The position numbers were made by a program, and so were the translations under genes. From NCBI RefSeq assembly GCF_033439725.1, contig NW_026944387.1:2294001-2358000 (forward strand): a stretch of 64,000 bases of DNA, given 5' to 3'. This stretch comes from Neurospora tetraspora (Eukaryota; Ascomycota; Sordariomycetes; Sordariales; Sordariaceae). The notes below the pieces were generated by a model. The model saw only the letters and a list, made by a program, of their open reading frames with translations. It did no database searches and was not told the DNA's origin. Positions 1-12,700 of the stretch are shown here, piece by piece (the stretch's first letter is position 1; every line of letters begins with the position of its first letter).

Positions 1-3000
1 GCCGAATCTATTATTACGTATTTAGAATCCCTCTATATAAGGCTATAAATTTAGTATTAAATTATATTTTAGGTAGTCGAATATAATAATAAAATGATTA
101 ATAATAAAAAAGTTACTACTTAGTTTACTGCTAAGGGAATTAGTATCGAGCCTTTAGCGCCTTATACGTAAATTTAAAACGGCAGCGCAGAGCGCTCAAG
201 GGGTATAATTAAGACCAAGGGTACAATAATTATTATTAGTCTTATATACGCTAACTAACTATGTAGTTCACCTAGTGGGTATGTAGTGCTACTTCCGTTC
301 TTAGTCGGTGGGAAAAACCGTACCGTAGCCAGCTAAAAACCCTCTACTACTCTATCATGACGGCGCCGTATCGGCGCCGTACCTTCGCGATTTATTTTCC
401 ACTCGGTATAACCTTACCGTTATTCCCGAAGCGTAATTTTTAATTCCGGTACGCGGTCTCTCTCCCGCGCTCCAAAATTAAAAATCAATCTGAGTTCCCT
501 AGTAGCTCCTCCGCTTTTTTTTGCTTATTTTATTTTTACTACTAGCTTATACTCCTACAATCGACCTAAGCGCAAGGCCTAACGAAGAATCCGCTCCGTT
601 CCTTCTACGGTTTTAAATTCGTTATAAAGTTGTTCGATATTCTACGGACAAATTAGGTCTCCCTATAATTATATATTTTCCGTCTCCCTATATTCTAACG
701 TAATATATTTGAACGTTTCCTTAACTAGCTTATACCGGTAATAGGTCGTTATTACCCATAATACCCTTCTTTCGAATAGAAACGTCCGTAAATTTATTTT
801 ACCCGTCCTAATTTATATTAGGAATAAATTTATAATTTTCGAAAAGTAATACAATAATCATTTTTTATCTATATTAAATTAAATATAGTATTATAATATA
901 ATTCTATCGAATTGCGTACGCGCTTTTATAATATTTAGTTCCTTCCTTTTCCTTAGTACTTTAATTATTTTAATATACTATTTTACAACTTACTCCCTCT
1001 GAATTGCTTCTTTTAATTATTTTTCTTTTTTACCCAACGTAAGTTCTTTCGCTTCTCTTCATAATATCGGAATATCTTCGTTCGGAGCCTATCTTTTAGC
1101 CTATTTAACTTTTACTTAGCTATTAACCGGGGGTAATTATAATTATTTACTTCTTTTTCCGCTTTATAATTTTCCCGCTATTTAAATTAGCGTCCCCTTA
1201 ATAAAGGCCGCTACTCATAAGTGGGTAAACTAATCTTTAAACGTTTTAACCCTTTTATTAAACTAGAAGTTAAGGAGTAGGTAGAAGGTTTCTATTTTGA
1301 TATTAAATATGAATATTACTTTGTAAACTTTAGAAATTATTTTAAACTAATTAATTTAAATCATTATAAGAGCTTTCGTAAAATTACATAGTTTTTTAAA
1401 CGGCTCCGTTAATATATAGTATATTAACGTTCCGTAGGTTATTATTATATAAATTACTTTTATATATATTTCTTTCGTTTGGACGAAATTATAAACCCTA
1501 CGTGTTTATTATAATACGTATAAATATAAAAATTTATATTATTATTTTCTTTTTTACCGCCTAAAAGTATATTCGGTAAATTAATTTTCGGTCTAATTAT
1601 ATTTTTAGGAATTGTGCTAATTCTATAGGAATTAATTAGTATCCTCCGAAAGTTAATAGTTTCGGTTTGTAATTGCCGGGTTTTAGTAAAATAGATAAGT
1701 TCCGATTTATTAGTTTTAAATTCTATTCTATATTCTTCCGCCTAACCGTAGTAAATCCGCTAAGCTTCCTTTAGTTTATTATAATTTTCTTTTATTAATT
1801 TTAAAAAGGTTAAAATATTAGTATTATTTGCGAATCCTATTATTATCATCCCCCTTAATTCCTTTAGTACTTTATATAAAGTAGTAATAAAGATTAGAAA
1901 GAGGATAGGCGAGAAGGGGGAGCCTTGTAATATTTTTACGGGTATTTGAAATTCCCGAGATAATTTTTTATTAAAGAATAAATTTTCTTTCTAATTTATT
2001 AGGAAATTTTCAACTTAATAGAATAATTAGTATAGAAGCCCCTTTTCCTATAAGGTATAGAAGAATTATTTATAATTAATCTCATTAAATACCTCTTTAA
2101 AATTTAGGAATAGTAGCGATATTATTACCCTTAATTCCTATATTATATATACCGTTTCTATTATTACCCTAATTACGAATTCTATTAATTTCTTTTTTTT
2201 TATTCCCTATTTAACCCTCTAATAAGAATTTATATTCTTCCGCTACGAGGGCGAACTACTTTATAATTATCGCTTTTAATATTTTTCCTACGTAATTTAG
2301 GATTATAATAGGGTACTATACTCTTACTATTTTCTTTTATACTACCAAATTTCTTAAATTTTTTAATATTATTACTTTTATATAATATTACCGTACTAGG
2401 AACGAACCCAGGATAAAATTTCTAATAGTAATTATAATTAGTATTTCTATTAATTATTTTCTATATATTTTAAATAGCTTATTAGAGAATTAATCGTTTC
2501 TTAGGGCCTTATTAGGGGCTATACGGCGTAGTACTTTTATTATGTTGTTTATACTAATTTTATAATTTATTAATGGTTCGGTCCCTCGTTTCTTTTTTTA
2601 ATTTAGTAAATAGTTTATCGGTACTTCTACCCTTAGGAAGAATCTTTTTACTAGGATTTCCACTTTATTTTTATAATCCTATTTTTTCTTTATATTTCTT
2701 TTTTAATATAGCGTTAAGATTTTGGAAGGGTTAGAAGGTAGATAACTCTATATTCTACCCTACTATTTAAATATTTAAAATTTCTTTGGGTCTTTTAATA
2801 TATTTTCTGCGAAGGTACGTTATTATTTCGTTTGCGCCAATTGGATAGTTTCGGCTTATCTTTATTTCGCTTCCTCTAATTCTCGCCTTCTTATTGATAT
2901 CTTTTTTTACTTTTAAACCTTTACTATCCGTCTTATATATTTAATAGCTTTTTTTACACTTAAATTCTATTAATTAATATATTTACCCCTTCCCCTTTTT

Positions 3001-3638
3001 TCATTTCGGGACTATTTTATTAGTAATTTTAATTAATTCCTTTATTAGTCGATCGGTTACGGTTTTTAATTTAGCGATTATAATAATCGCCGATAGGATT
3101 ATAATATATTTTTAATAAGTTCTTTAACCTTTTTAGTATCTATAAATACTTAGCTATAGTTTCTTAGAGTATTTTCCGGCTTATTAATAATTTCAATATA
3201 AATTAGAATTAATTAGTCTTAATAGTCCGATCCGGTAAGGATTTTATTTTTTACTATTTAGTACGTAGTATATAGTATGTTTATTATTTAAGCGTAATTA
3301 ATAATACTATTAAATTCCTACTATATTTCGTTCTGTAATTATATTAGTTCGTTTCACAACGTTATTAATATAAATCGGTAATTTATTATTAATAAAAAGA
3401 AGATATAATTACCCTTATTCGTCCTTCTATAAATATCCTATATTGGGTGATGGAGGTTTATATCCCCTATTATAATATCCCTCCCTTTCGGTTTCGATAC
3501 GATTCTTTTAAGGAGAGTATATTATTTGCGTTTAAGACCCGAATTCTAAATCGGTAAATAGACTGACTATACTCTTATTTTATTTTCCTCTTCTCTAATT
3601 CTTATTATTATCTAATCCTTTCTTTATTTATAATCCTA
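1..3638 (-). mobile_element. Tad-type LINE relic, ORF2 portion (endonuclease, RT, C-terminal zinc region)
   Basis: Minus-strand reading gives the parts of a LINE ORF2 in order. Endonuclease text with a GDINLHHP-like box lies near 3,443-3,480. The RT core with QGSPFSPILF lies near 1,905-1,930, followed near 1,820 by the FADD-like box, which here reads F-A-N-N. A C-terminal LRTGKINL...ET.K stretch near 690-815 is typical of the zinc-knuckle tail of fungal Tad/CR1-like LINEs. Stops are frequent throughout and the tract is TpA-rich, so it is RIP-killed. The 3' end lies near or before the window start. The endonuclease continues beyond the LTR element inserted at 3,639. Family assignment rests on motif reading, not on a search. 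Confidence 0.8.
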
Positions 3639-3902
3639 TGTCATAGGGCTAGAGCCCAGGGGTTAAGCTTGGCTGTTGCCAAGCTAGTTGTATGTAGCTG
3701 GCCGGCGCTAAGGCTAATGCACCCCCTCTGGTTGGCTGGACCCATCCGATTACCTGGCCTGCCTAGCCCGTACGCCGCACCTTAAAACCTTATCTCAACT
3801 ATACCCTTCTAGTACAATCTTCCTTTTTACTCTTTTTATCAAATATAGCATTTTAACCTTATACGATTACTCGCTATACAATACTCGTTTAAACCCGTTA
3901 TA
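3639..3902 (+). repeat. 5' LTR of the short LTR element
   Basis: This is a 264-bp direct repeat that aligns end to end with 5,555-5,818. It starts with TGTCATAGGG. It ends in CCCGTTATA, where the final TA is expected to be a RIP-altered CA. The outer half, to about 3,790, keeps many CpA/TpG sites. The inner half has lost most of them. Confidence 0.88.
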
Positions 3903-5554
3903 TTATATTTAATTATTTTTTTAAGTTAATACCGTTGCCCTTTTCTCGTAAGTACGCTAAAAAGTTCTCTCTCTATTGCTCTCGTCTCTTCTAGTAATAA
4001 AATTTTTATCTACTTCCCGCTTACTACCCGGACCCCCGTCCCTCTCAATAATAATACTAGCTGCTTTCCCCGCGATTCCTTAGTTTTAAGATCCCTAAGA
4101 ACGTTTATAGTAATTTACGGCCGCTTTCTAAACGTTGCTGACCGAAATTATCTTAAGACCCGCCGCCCCGAAATTAGTATTTCCTTAGCTCGAAAAGTTC
4201 TTAAAGGATAAAGAGGAATTCGAAATTTAGGTTTTAAATACGTAAACTAAGTTCTATATAAATAGATTTACTATTAGTAATATAAAAGTATACTTCTATT
4301 ATTTACTCACTTACTTATCACCCGCTATTAAAAAACTATTCATTACGTTCGCCAACTCCCCCGTATTATAATCGCCGGTTACCCTTATCAATAAGCTTAG
4401 GCTTACGTATAGGGACCCTAATGCCGCTAAGAGGGCTAAATAAGAGCTTTACCGACTCTATTAGAAATTAAGCGAATTAATAATGATTTTCCTTGCCCGC
4501 TTCGAAAAAATATTTTACCGAGTTCATATTGACTTATAGTTAGAACTTAATAAAATTAGCCAATTAACCGCTATTTTAAATTATAATTAGAAATAACGCT
4601 TTTCCGACTGACCTGACGTATTTAAATAATATTTTTAATTACTTAAATACTTTCATCGTTTTAATAGTAATACTTTTCTTTAACCTCTACTTCCCTATCT
4701 TTGAAATATACCCCGGTTAATAATAACGCTAGTAATCTTATAAATACCTTTATTAATATTTTAGTAACTTTAATTAAAACTCTATTATTATCCTAGAAGT
4801 AGAAGAATAAGTAGAAGTGGGAGGGTAAGTATACGAATTATAAGAATAGTTTTTATTAATTTAAATAATATAAAAAAACGAGGATAAATAATATACGAAT
4901 ATAACCCGGTGGAGGTTTAAATAGTTACGATAGCAAGAACTACGGAAGGGAGGATTCGGACTAAATAAAACTAATATTAGTTACCCTAACAAAATTATAG
5001 TGGAGGGAGCCTATCTATTAGTTAGATGCTCGCTTTTAATTACGTATAGTTAATTAAATACTAATATCTACTATTACGTAACCCTAGAAATAGTAAATAT
5101 TATATTTCGTAAGTATAGGATTATTGAGTCCGTTTTTCAACGAGGGAAACGGTAATTACTACTAGTAAAAAAAGTAGAGCGATACGAAGCATTAAGTAAT
5201 AACTTCAATTATATTCTATTACAAATATATATTATCTCTATAAAACGTTTTTTAAATAGGTAAGGTTGAGAAATATTCTTTAATTAAATTTTAATACCTA
5301 GCCTATAGCGTAACTCTATATAAGTAACGGTAGGCGCGCTAATTACCGACTTGGGTAGTAAATAGGTATAATATAGCGTTTATTTAGGGGCTTAGATAGA
5401 AATCTTATCTTTTCTAGTATTATTAATTTTCCCCGTTTAGATGGGCATTTGGTTGGGTACGGTTGTGCTGGATTTTGGTCATTTTCGTATATTTAAATAC
5501 AATGTATTTTATATTGTAGGTTATACTTTCTAAAGGGGAGGAGTAGGGGGGTAA

Positions 5555-5818
5555 TATTATAGGGTTAGAGCTTAGGGGTTAAATTTGGTCATTGCCAAGC
5601 TAGGTGTATACAACTGGCCAGCGTTAAAGCTAATATACCCCCTCTAATTAGTTAGACCTACCCAACTACCTGGCCTGCCTGGCCCGTACGCCGTACCTTA
5701 AAACTTTGTTTCAATTGTATCATTCTAGTGTAGTCTTCCTTCTTGCTCTCTTTGTCAAATATAGCATTTCAACCTTATATGACTGCTCGCTGTGCAATAC
5801 TCGTTCAGACCCGTTATA
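5555..5818 (+). repeat. 3' LTR of the short LTR element
   Basis: This is the partner of the repeat at 3,639-3,902. Here the pattern is reversed. The inner first part, to about 5,650, has lost CpA/TpG sites, while the outer part to 5,818 keeps them. The TCCTA target duplication follows directly. Confidence 0.88.
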
Positions 5819-7740
5819 TCCTATTAGTTAATTATAAAGTATTTATTTATATATAGCGCTACGTATTTTTAATTAATATTATTCAATATTTCACAGCGGA
5901 AAGCTTTAGTATTAAGGATATTATTTACGGCCGCGCTTCGGCCTAACTCTTAGAACGCTATAATATTATAGCAGTCTTCTATTTTTAGTACGAGTTTTAT
6001 TTTATTATATAATTTCGCTATATTCTAATATAGAATTTTTAAATTTATATAATAGGCGTTTAAATAATATTCTTTTCATATAATTAAAGGTTCGATTTAG
6101 TAGCAATATTTAATATTTTAGCGATTTTCTTTTAAAGTTTCGCTTTAATTGTATTTAATTTAGTGCGGAGCTCTTTCTATACCTTCGTATAGGGGCTACT
6201 TTTCTTATTAACTATTACTTATTACTATTTAGACTCTAAAGTTTTTAAATCGTTTGTGTTTAGGATTTTTAAATTACTATTTTTGTTAGTAAGTATAGGT
6301 TATAACCGAATAAGTATTATAAAGGGGTCCTCCTTTTCGGGTCCTTATATTATTATAATTTATATTTATTAAAAGAATTATTATTATATAACTTTATTAA
6401 TTAATTAAATAATTTCGGGTTAATTAGGAGCCGGCGTTTTATTAATTATAATTAGTTCTGCCTATTAGGTAAATACGCGTAGGTATTCTATAAACGCTAT
6501 AGAGAAACGACCGAGCGCTACTTTTATAAGTAGGTAATTATAAAAACATATAAAATATCCTTTATGGTTATAAGAGAAGTATTTTATAAAGTTGGGTTAT
6601 TAATTAGAAGGGTAATTAATTTCTATATCTTTTATTATTTTACCTAAGTATTTCCTTTCAGCGTAGCAGGGGTACCGTACATTTTTCTCCTTAGGATAAT
6701 AATTACGTAGATAATTAAATTCCTAATAATTATAATATTATTAAGGGATTGCGTTATATTTAAAGGGTTTATAATAGAATATATTATTTATTTAAAAGAG
6801 GGAATCCTTAATAAAACGAACCTTATCGTTTATAATAATAATTTTTAAAAGGAGAGAACCCTTTTTACTCCCGTACTTCTTCCGGAATGCCTTTATTCTA
6901 ACAATTTTAATTTTATTCGCTTTGGATATTTCTTCAACTAATTTCTTTAATTTCGAATTATTAATAAGAGCCTACAGTACGCTGCGAATTATTATTAAAA
7001 TCATACGGAATATAATTAGTATATCTTTATAGAAGATATATTATTTAAATTTAATTTTCTAAATATTATTTCTTCTTTTCCTTTTTAAATATAATAATAT
7101 AACTTTTATTGAAACATAATTTCGTAATAACCTTAACGTCGGTTTTTAGGTACTTTTAATTATTTATTTGTACGACGTTATTTATTATATACTTCTCCTA
7201 CTCTATAGAAAATAATATATTATTTAATTTAATTATTAAATATTGTTCAGCTAAGAGGGTGATAAAGGTTTAGGTGCTTATTAGAGTAAGGTATGATTTT
7301 TTCGGGCCCGTTGTTTAGGTATTTAAGTCCGTGGCTATAGCAGCCTAAGTTTTTAGGGGGGTTGTTTACTTCTTTATAATATTAGCAACTATTTTTTTAA
7401 ATTTTTTTATATTATTTTTAAATTATTCGATAATAATATTACGAGGTTCAGGCGTTTAATTTTATATATATAAAATATCCTTAGTAGTATCAAAAAGTCT
7501 TTCTACCTATACCGTGCGGGCGTTAAGCGGGCTATTAATATTAGGGAAATATATAGCCTTTAGAAGGAATTTCTTTATATTTTCCTAAAGGGGTTTCGGG
7601 GTTGCAGAGGCTTTGGGTTCGGCGCTATTAGTCGTTATTCTCGTCGTTAGTATTTTAGCCGCAGGATTTCCGGGCGCGTATCGGCTCGCTACTAGACCGC
7701 CGCCGTCGTTCCCGACTGCTACGATACTCGTATTTTCAAT
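5819..7740 (-). mobile_element. Tad-type LINE relic, 5' portion (ORF1 and start of the endonuclease)
   Basis: This is the minus-strand continuation of the LINE on the other side of the LTR insertion. Near 5,830-5,860 the text YINKYFIIN resembles the early endonuclease of Tad-like LINEs and continues into the endonuclease text beginning at 3,638. Further upstream (about 6,250-7,560), ORF1-like coding traces are readable, including a basic KANKIKIVRI stretch near 6,890 and cysteine-poor remains of a knuckle region near 6,650. The 5' end is placed near 7,740 because copia coding begins just beyond, but no precise boundary is visible. The relic is RIP-mutated with many stops. Confidence 0.6.
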
Positions 7741-7799
7741 ATGCAATTAATACAACATTGTAAATAGGGGTAACCAGACGTCTTGAATACGATTCTAAT

Positions 7800-10700
7800 A
7801 TTAAAATTGGTTTTGCTGTCGTCGTCGACTAAGAACCCGCGTTTTAACGTTTTGCGAGCTTTTTACGTATAAATTAAAAAGGTATTTATAAAATCTAGGA
7901 TACAATAATATAATTAAATATAAATCTTCCTTATAAATTATAAATAGAAATTATTAGAGTAATTATATATTTATATAACCTAACTCCTAAGGCGGAATGT
8001 TATTAAAAGTTGCCTAAAACCGATTCGAAACGTACTACCAATTTAAAAATAATATTATTCTTTTATTAAACCCTTTCTTTATTATTAAATATCTTAAAAT
8101 ATATAATTATAAAACCTTGACTCTTATAATAGAAACTATAAAAGAATAGAATAAATTAATAAAACTTAAGGACCGTACTTGGGTCGGCTATTTAATTGGA
8201 TATTAATTAACGAATATCTATAGGATCTAGAATCCCTATACTAATTCTATTATCATCATACGAAATATTATATTTAATAAAAACGAGGTCTTCTCTAATA
8301 ATAATATAAAAAGAATTTATAATACCTTCAATATTTCCTTTACAAATTAATTATATAATTAAAAGATCTTTATTAAATAAATATTACATAAATAAACGTC
8401 TTATAAATTAAAGTTATATCCGCTATAAATAACGGAATTCTTAGCCCCGTTATTTAAAACTTTCTTACCGAGATTAAAAATATATTAAGGGAAGAGGAGG
8501 AATTAGGGTTTTTGGAAATATAAATATAATCTAGATTTTTAGAGGTCTCGTAAGTATTAGAAATATTATAGGGTTTAGAAACACTATAAGGGTTTCTAGA
8601 ACTATTACTATCGCTACCCGTACAATCGTCGTCGGATTTCTAGAGTATAGTCTTAAATTCGAAGGATAAGGAAGAGGGCTATTTCCTTACCCCTCTTAAT
8701 AACTTAACTACGTTTTTAATAATTAATTTCTTTCATTCTAATAAAGAATTATAGCTAATTATAAATTAATACTTTTATTAGGCCGTATTATTTTTAGTTG
8801 CAAAAGGTAATCGATTTATAGGCCTTTAGGGAAATAAGGTTGTAGATTACACTTTCTTAAAATAAATAAAAGAAAAGAGTATCAATATCGATCCTGGCTA
8901 TAATCCTAAATTAAAAATAATAAGGGAGATTATTAATTATTATAAAATAAAGGGTATATTAAGGACCCTTTATTGAATTGATTTTCTACCCCTTTCAAAA
9001 TACTATAATAATTTTAATTCTTACTCTTTTAAGGACCTTTTTAAGGATATAGAAAAGAAATATTTAAACGAATATAAGGATAAGAAATCTTAGAATTGGA
9101 TTAGTATTAAGGAAGTAAAAAATAACGAAATAGTTGGTTCAATATAGGTATATATTTATAAATTCAATTAAGACGGCCGATTTCTTAAATATAAAGTATA
9201 TTTAGTTATACGTAGGGACTAATAGTCTAAGGATAGCGTACGTAAAATATACGTAGTGATTTTAATAATTAAATCGTTCTATATCTAAATAATTATAACC
9301 GCCTACTTTAACCTCGATTTAATTTAGTACAACGTAAAGAATACTTTTATTAATACTATATTCGATAAGGTAATATTTATAAAGGCTCCCTTTAGGTATA
9401 TTAAGAAAGGTTAGGTATTTTAATTACTATATGTATTATATAATTTAAAGAGATCTCCTTTCCTTTAGTAGTAGGAATTTATTAAAACCTTCGTGACTAT
9501 AAGTATAAACCTTCTTCCTATAGAGTTTAGTATCCTAATTAAAGATAACGTATTCTTTTTCTTCTATATCGACGATATTATTATCATTTATAAGTATAGG
9601 AATAAGGAAATTAATATAACTAAAAGGGTAGTAGTTACTATAGAAAAGAAGTATTAATTAATAGGTAGAGAATTATTAAAATAGTTTTTAGGTATCGAAA
9701 TTATTCGAGACCGAAAGAAGAAATTAATTTAATTATTATAATACGATTATATTTAAAAGATTATAGAAAAGGTTAAACGTATTAAGAAATTATATTCTAT
9801 ACTTATAATTAAAGAGGAACTCTTACTTTATTAAAATAATACAACCCCGTATAGAATTTACGTATATTAGGTTAGAATCGGTTCGATTCTTTATATTGTT
9901 ATTACGTTGCGACTAGACGTAGGTTTCCTGGTTTCTAAATTTATTCAATTCAATTTAAATCCTAATTTAGTATATTATATAATTATAAATCGAATATTGC
10001 TCTACCTTCTTACAATTTAAGACTATGCTCTTTAATTAGGTAGTAAAGACCGTTAGGACTTGTATATTATAATTAAGTTTTTATTCATAGACAATTGTTT
10101 TAATCGAAAGAATTTATAAGTGTTTGTATTTAAATTCTTAGGTATTATAATCGATTAGCGAATTGATAAATAAAATATAATTATGATTTTATTTGTAAAG
10201 GCCGAGTTGCTATCCTTTAATTAAGGAGCTAAGGAAGCTATTTATATTCGCCGTTTCTTCAATGAGTTTACCCTAGGGTTCGAAGATTAAGAGGCTACGC
10301 CTATAGGTTATAATAATAAATAAACGATATAATTTATTGTAAGGAAGGGAGTTTAGTTCGTAATTAAATTTAAGTACGTTGATATATATAAGTATTAGTT
10401 AAAGTAAACGTAGGAGAGGAAGTTAGTAAATATAATATACGTACTTATTAAGAAGTAGATTATAAATAGCTTTATCAAAAGCCTCTTTCCTATAGTATAT
10501 TTGAAATCCATAAAATAATTGGGATTTATAGAATTATAGCAGTTATAGATTTAATTATAAGAATTTAGTAGCGGAAATATCGGTATAAATTGTCCGAAGG
10601 GTATAGAGGACTTTGTAAAGGAGGATTCGGGTAACGAATCGGCAAGTATAATAGTAAGTATAGTAGAGTAAGATTTTTACGAATGATAGTTTGAAAGTTA

Positions 10701-10980
10701 CTATAACGAGGAAGTAATTTAGGAATAATATTATTTTTGGCTAATTTTGGAAGGATTTTAGGGCATTTTAGGGTATTTCTAAATAGATTTAGCGTAGTTT
10801 GTACTCTAGATTTAAGGGGGTATATTAGAAGTTAAGAGATCTATTAAACGTGTACGTACCTAATTGGACTGGAATATACGGGACTTTTACCCAGATACTA
10901 GAGCTTTAAGTCTATAGAGCCAGTCTTACACATATACACACAATCAAGCTACGTTGAACCTATATCGATTATTACTAGTA
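7800..10980 (+). mobile_element. Ty1/copia LTR retrotransposon relic (integrase end, RT, RNase H, 3' LTR)
   Basis: Plus-strand coding traces give the copia order. The end of the integrase, with GYLIGY and TNIYRI-like text, lies near 8,190-8,230. The RT start, with a DGRFLKYK-like box, lies near 9,165-9,195. The palm motif YIDDI is at about 9,565-9,579. An RNase H/C-terminal region extends to about 10,540. A purine-rich tract (TTTAAGGGGG, 10,811-10,820) directly precedes an LTR-like start at about 10,821. The gag and early integrase are absent from the window, and no 5' LTR was found. The relic is broken by many RIP-type changes. The 3' LTR end is uncertain: about 10,980, or as far as about 11,160 where CpA/TpG-containing sequence persists. 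Confidence 0.75.
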
Positions 10981-11225
10981 ATATTACAAATGCGGGGTCC
11001 TAATCAGAGCAACATTCCTACACTTAAACGCTTTATTAGTTGCTAAGACTTTAATAAGCTGGCTATAACAGCCAGTCAAACATACATATATATCGTAAAA
11101 TATCGCCTTTTTACTCGATTTCTGTACAGAATTAAAGCACTATACAACCTCTTTCATCGTGCAAAGTAAATAAAGTAATTGTATTCTATTAATTAATTTT
11201 ATTAATTAATTAAACTATTGCGATA

Positions 11226-12498
11226 ATGCCTCCCAAGTCGATCTTGAAGTAGAATTAGAAGTAGATTCGTCGCGCCAACGTTACCTCGGTCTACTTCGAC
11301 GAGGATTAAGGTTCGAATCCAATATACACCTCTACTCGCCCTACGAAAAAAAATTGTATTCTTATCGAATTTGAATCTATTGCTAATTTATTTAAGAAGG
11401 CTGCCCCTAAGAAGGCCGCCCCTAAGAAGGCCGCCCCTAAGAAGGCCGCCCCTAAGAATAAAGGGAAAGGGAAGGCGCTTACTCTAAAATTAAAGCCTTT
11501 TCTAAAACCCGAGACCGAGGCCGAAGCTATTCCCGTGCCCTCTTCCCTACTTATATGGCTAGCCCCTATCGAACTCTCTAGCGATAACAACGAAAATAAC
11601 GACGATAAAGAGGAGAAGGAGGAAGAGGAGGAATAATAACTCTTTAATCTCCCGGTCCGCCTTACCCCTAAGAAGAAGGCTATTAATATATTATTTTACT
11701 TTTCTAACGACGATGATGAAAATGTAGTATCTTTAGCCCTAATTTAACTGTATACCCGTAAGTAAATTGTATTACTTCTTAAGCTTACTTTCCTTTTTTA
11801 TATTTAGGTAGAGTTTACGGTTACAGGGTTATATTTTACTACCTTTAGAATTAAACCCCTTATGATTTTTAACCGTAGGAATTATTAAGAGATTGAGGTC
11901 GAATAAGAGAATAGTAAGATATATAATTAGTGGTTTGGGATAATTCTATTTAGGGAAGTCTTCTATTTATAGATAGGGTATATTTAAAAGACTATTGCTA
12001 ATGCGGCCGCTGCTAAGGTTAGGCACTAGGTTATCCTTTATAGTGTTATATATACCGTTAGCGTTTATAATAATAATAGGAAGAATAAAATTATAGTTTA
12101 TGTAAAGACTATTATAACCGCCCAATTTAATAATAATAATTACAATTTTGATAGCGAAGGTATTATAAAGGTATACCTTCATAATAATACTATTTAATAC
12201 TATACTTTTACACTCGCCTTTACCTTCTACCTCTTCGATCCGCCCGCTATAATACTAACGCCCGTCCCTATTATTAGTTTAATTACTAATTCGGTTACTA
12301 ACGTACCTTCTACCCCTACCTCCTCTCGTAATATAGTTAATCCCTTTATAATTATTATACTATAATTATTATACGCGTTTATTACCCTTAAATCTAGGAT
12401 AAGGAGGAAGAGTATAATTAATACAATACTAAAGGGGATTAATAAATTTAATAAATAAGACCGCGAGCGAGAGGTATACGGGGAGCGCAAGTCCTACG
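11226..12498 (+). other. Unidentified coding remnant, left part (split by the gypsy element)
   Basis: A plus-strand frame beginning with MPPKSILK at about 11,226 can be followed with interruptions. It has an A-P-K-K tandem segment (about 11,397-11,456), a serine-rich then strongly acidic stretch ending near 11,636, and further coding-like text to 12,498. I do not recognise the protein. It could be a cargo or structural gene of an unknown repeat element, or a degenerate host gene. The gypsy element begins at 12,499, and coding-like sequence of similar character resumes at 19,081. CpA/TpG depletion shows that it was RIPed, so it was probably repeated in the genome. Confidence 0.45.
11397..11456 (+). 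repeat. 15-bp coding tandem repeat (A-P-K-K-A), about four copies
   Basis: Four near-identical 15-bp units built on cctaagaaggccgcc encode repeated A-P-K-K-A in the plus frame. Arrays of this sort resemble lysine/alanine/proline-rich tails of DNA-binding proteins. The copies are almost identical to each other inside an otherwise heavily mutated block. The unit contains no CpA or TpG, so it offers few RIP targets. Confidence 0.8.
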
Positions 12499-12700
12499 TA
12501 TAACGGGGACAACACAGTTAACACAAGTGCTAGTCGTATAGCTTAATTGAGGCTCTATAAAGAAGAAAAGTTCTATTTAAGACGCGGCTCTACCGGAGAT
12601 ACGAGGTTTTAATAAAAGCTATATAAATATAACTACAACGCTTTATAATAATTCTAATCGATAATTAGAACGTTATAACCCGGGCCTTAACCCTATAATA
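12499..12700 (-). repeat. LTR of the gypsy element (3' LTR in element orientation)
   Basis: This 202-bp repeat aligns along its whole length with 18,874-19,075. In plus orientation it begins TATAACGGGG. The outer part, to about 12,535, keeps CpA/TpG, for example AACACAGTTAACACAAGTG. The inner part has lost nearly all such sites. Confidence 0.87.

Larger units (their letters stand above)
3639..5818 (+). mobile_element. Complete short LTR retrotransposon relic, 264-bp LTRs, 5-bp TSD
   Basis: Two direct repeats of equal length (3,639-3,902 and 5,555-5,818) enclose about 1.65 kb. The same 5-bp target duplication TCCTA lies outside both ends (3,634-3,638 and 5,819-5,823). A polypurine tract at about 5,532-5,551 directly precedes the right LTR, which fixes the plus orientation. 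The interior shows gag-like coding traces from about 4,150 to 4,700 and no recognisable RT or integrase, so it looks like a gag-only, non-autonomous element. It is broken by many RIP-type changes. Its LTR ends and polypurine tract resemble those of the gypsy element at 12,499-19,075. It lies inside the endonuclease region of the minus-strand LINE. Confidence 0.88.

Noticed and set aside
11306-12490. Minus-strand open frames within the RIPed block
   Set aside because: They are the antisense of the plus-strand Lys/Ala/Pro and serine-rich remnant, or stop-poor AT-rich DNA, not genes.
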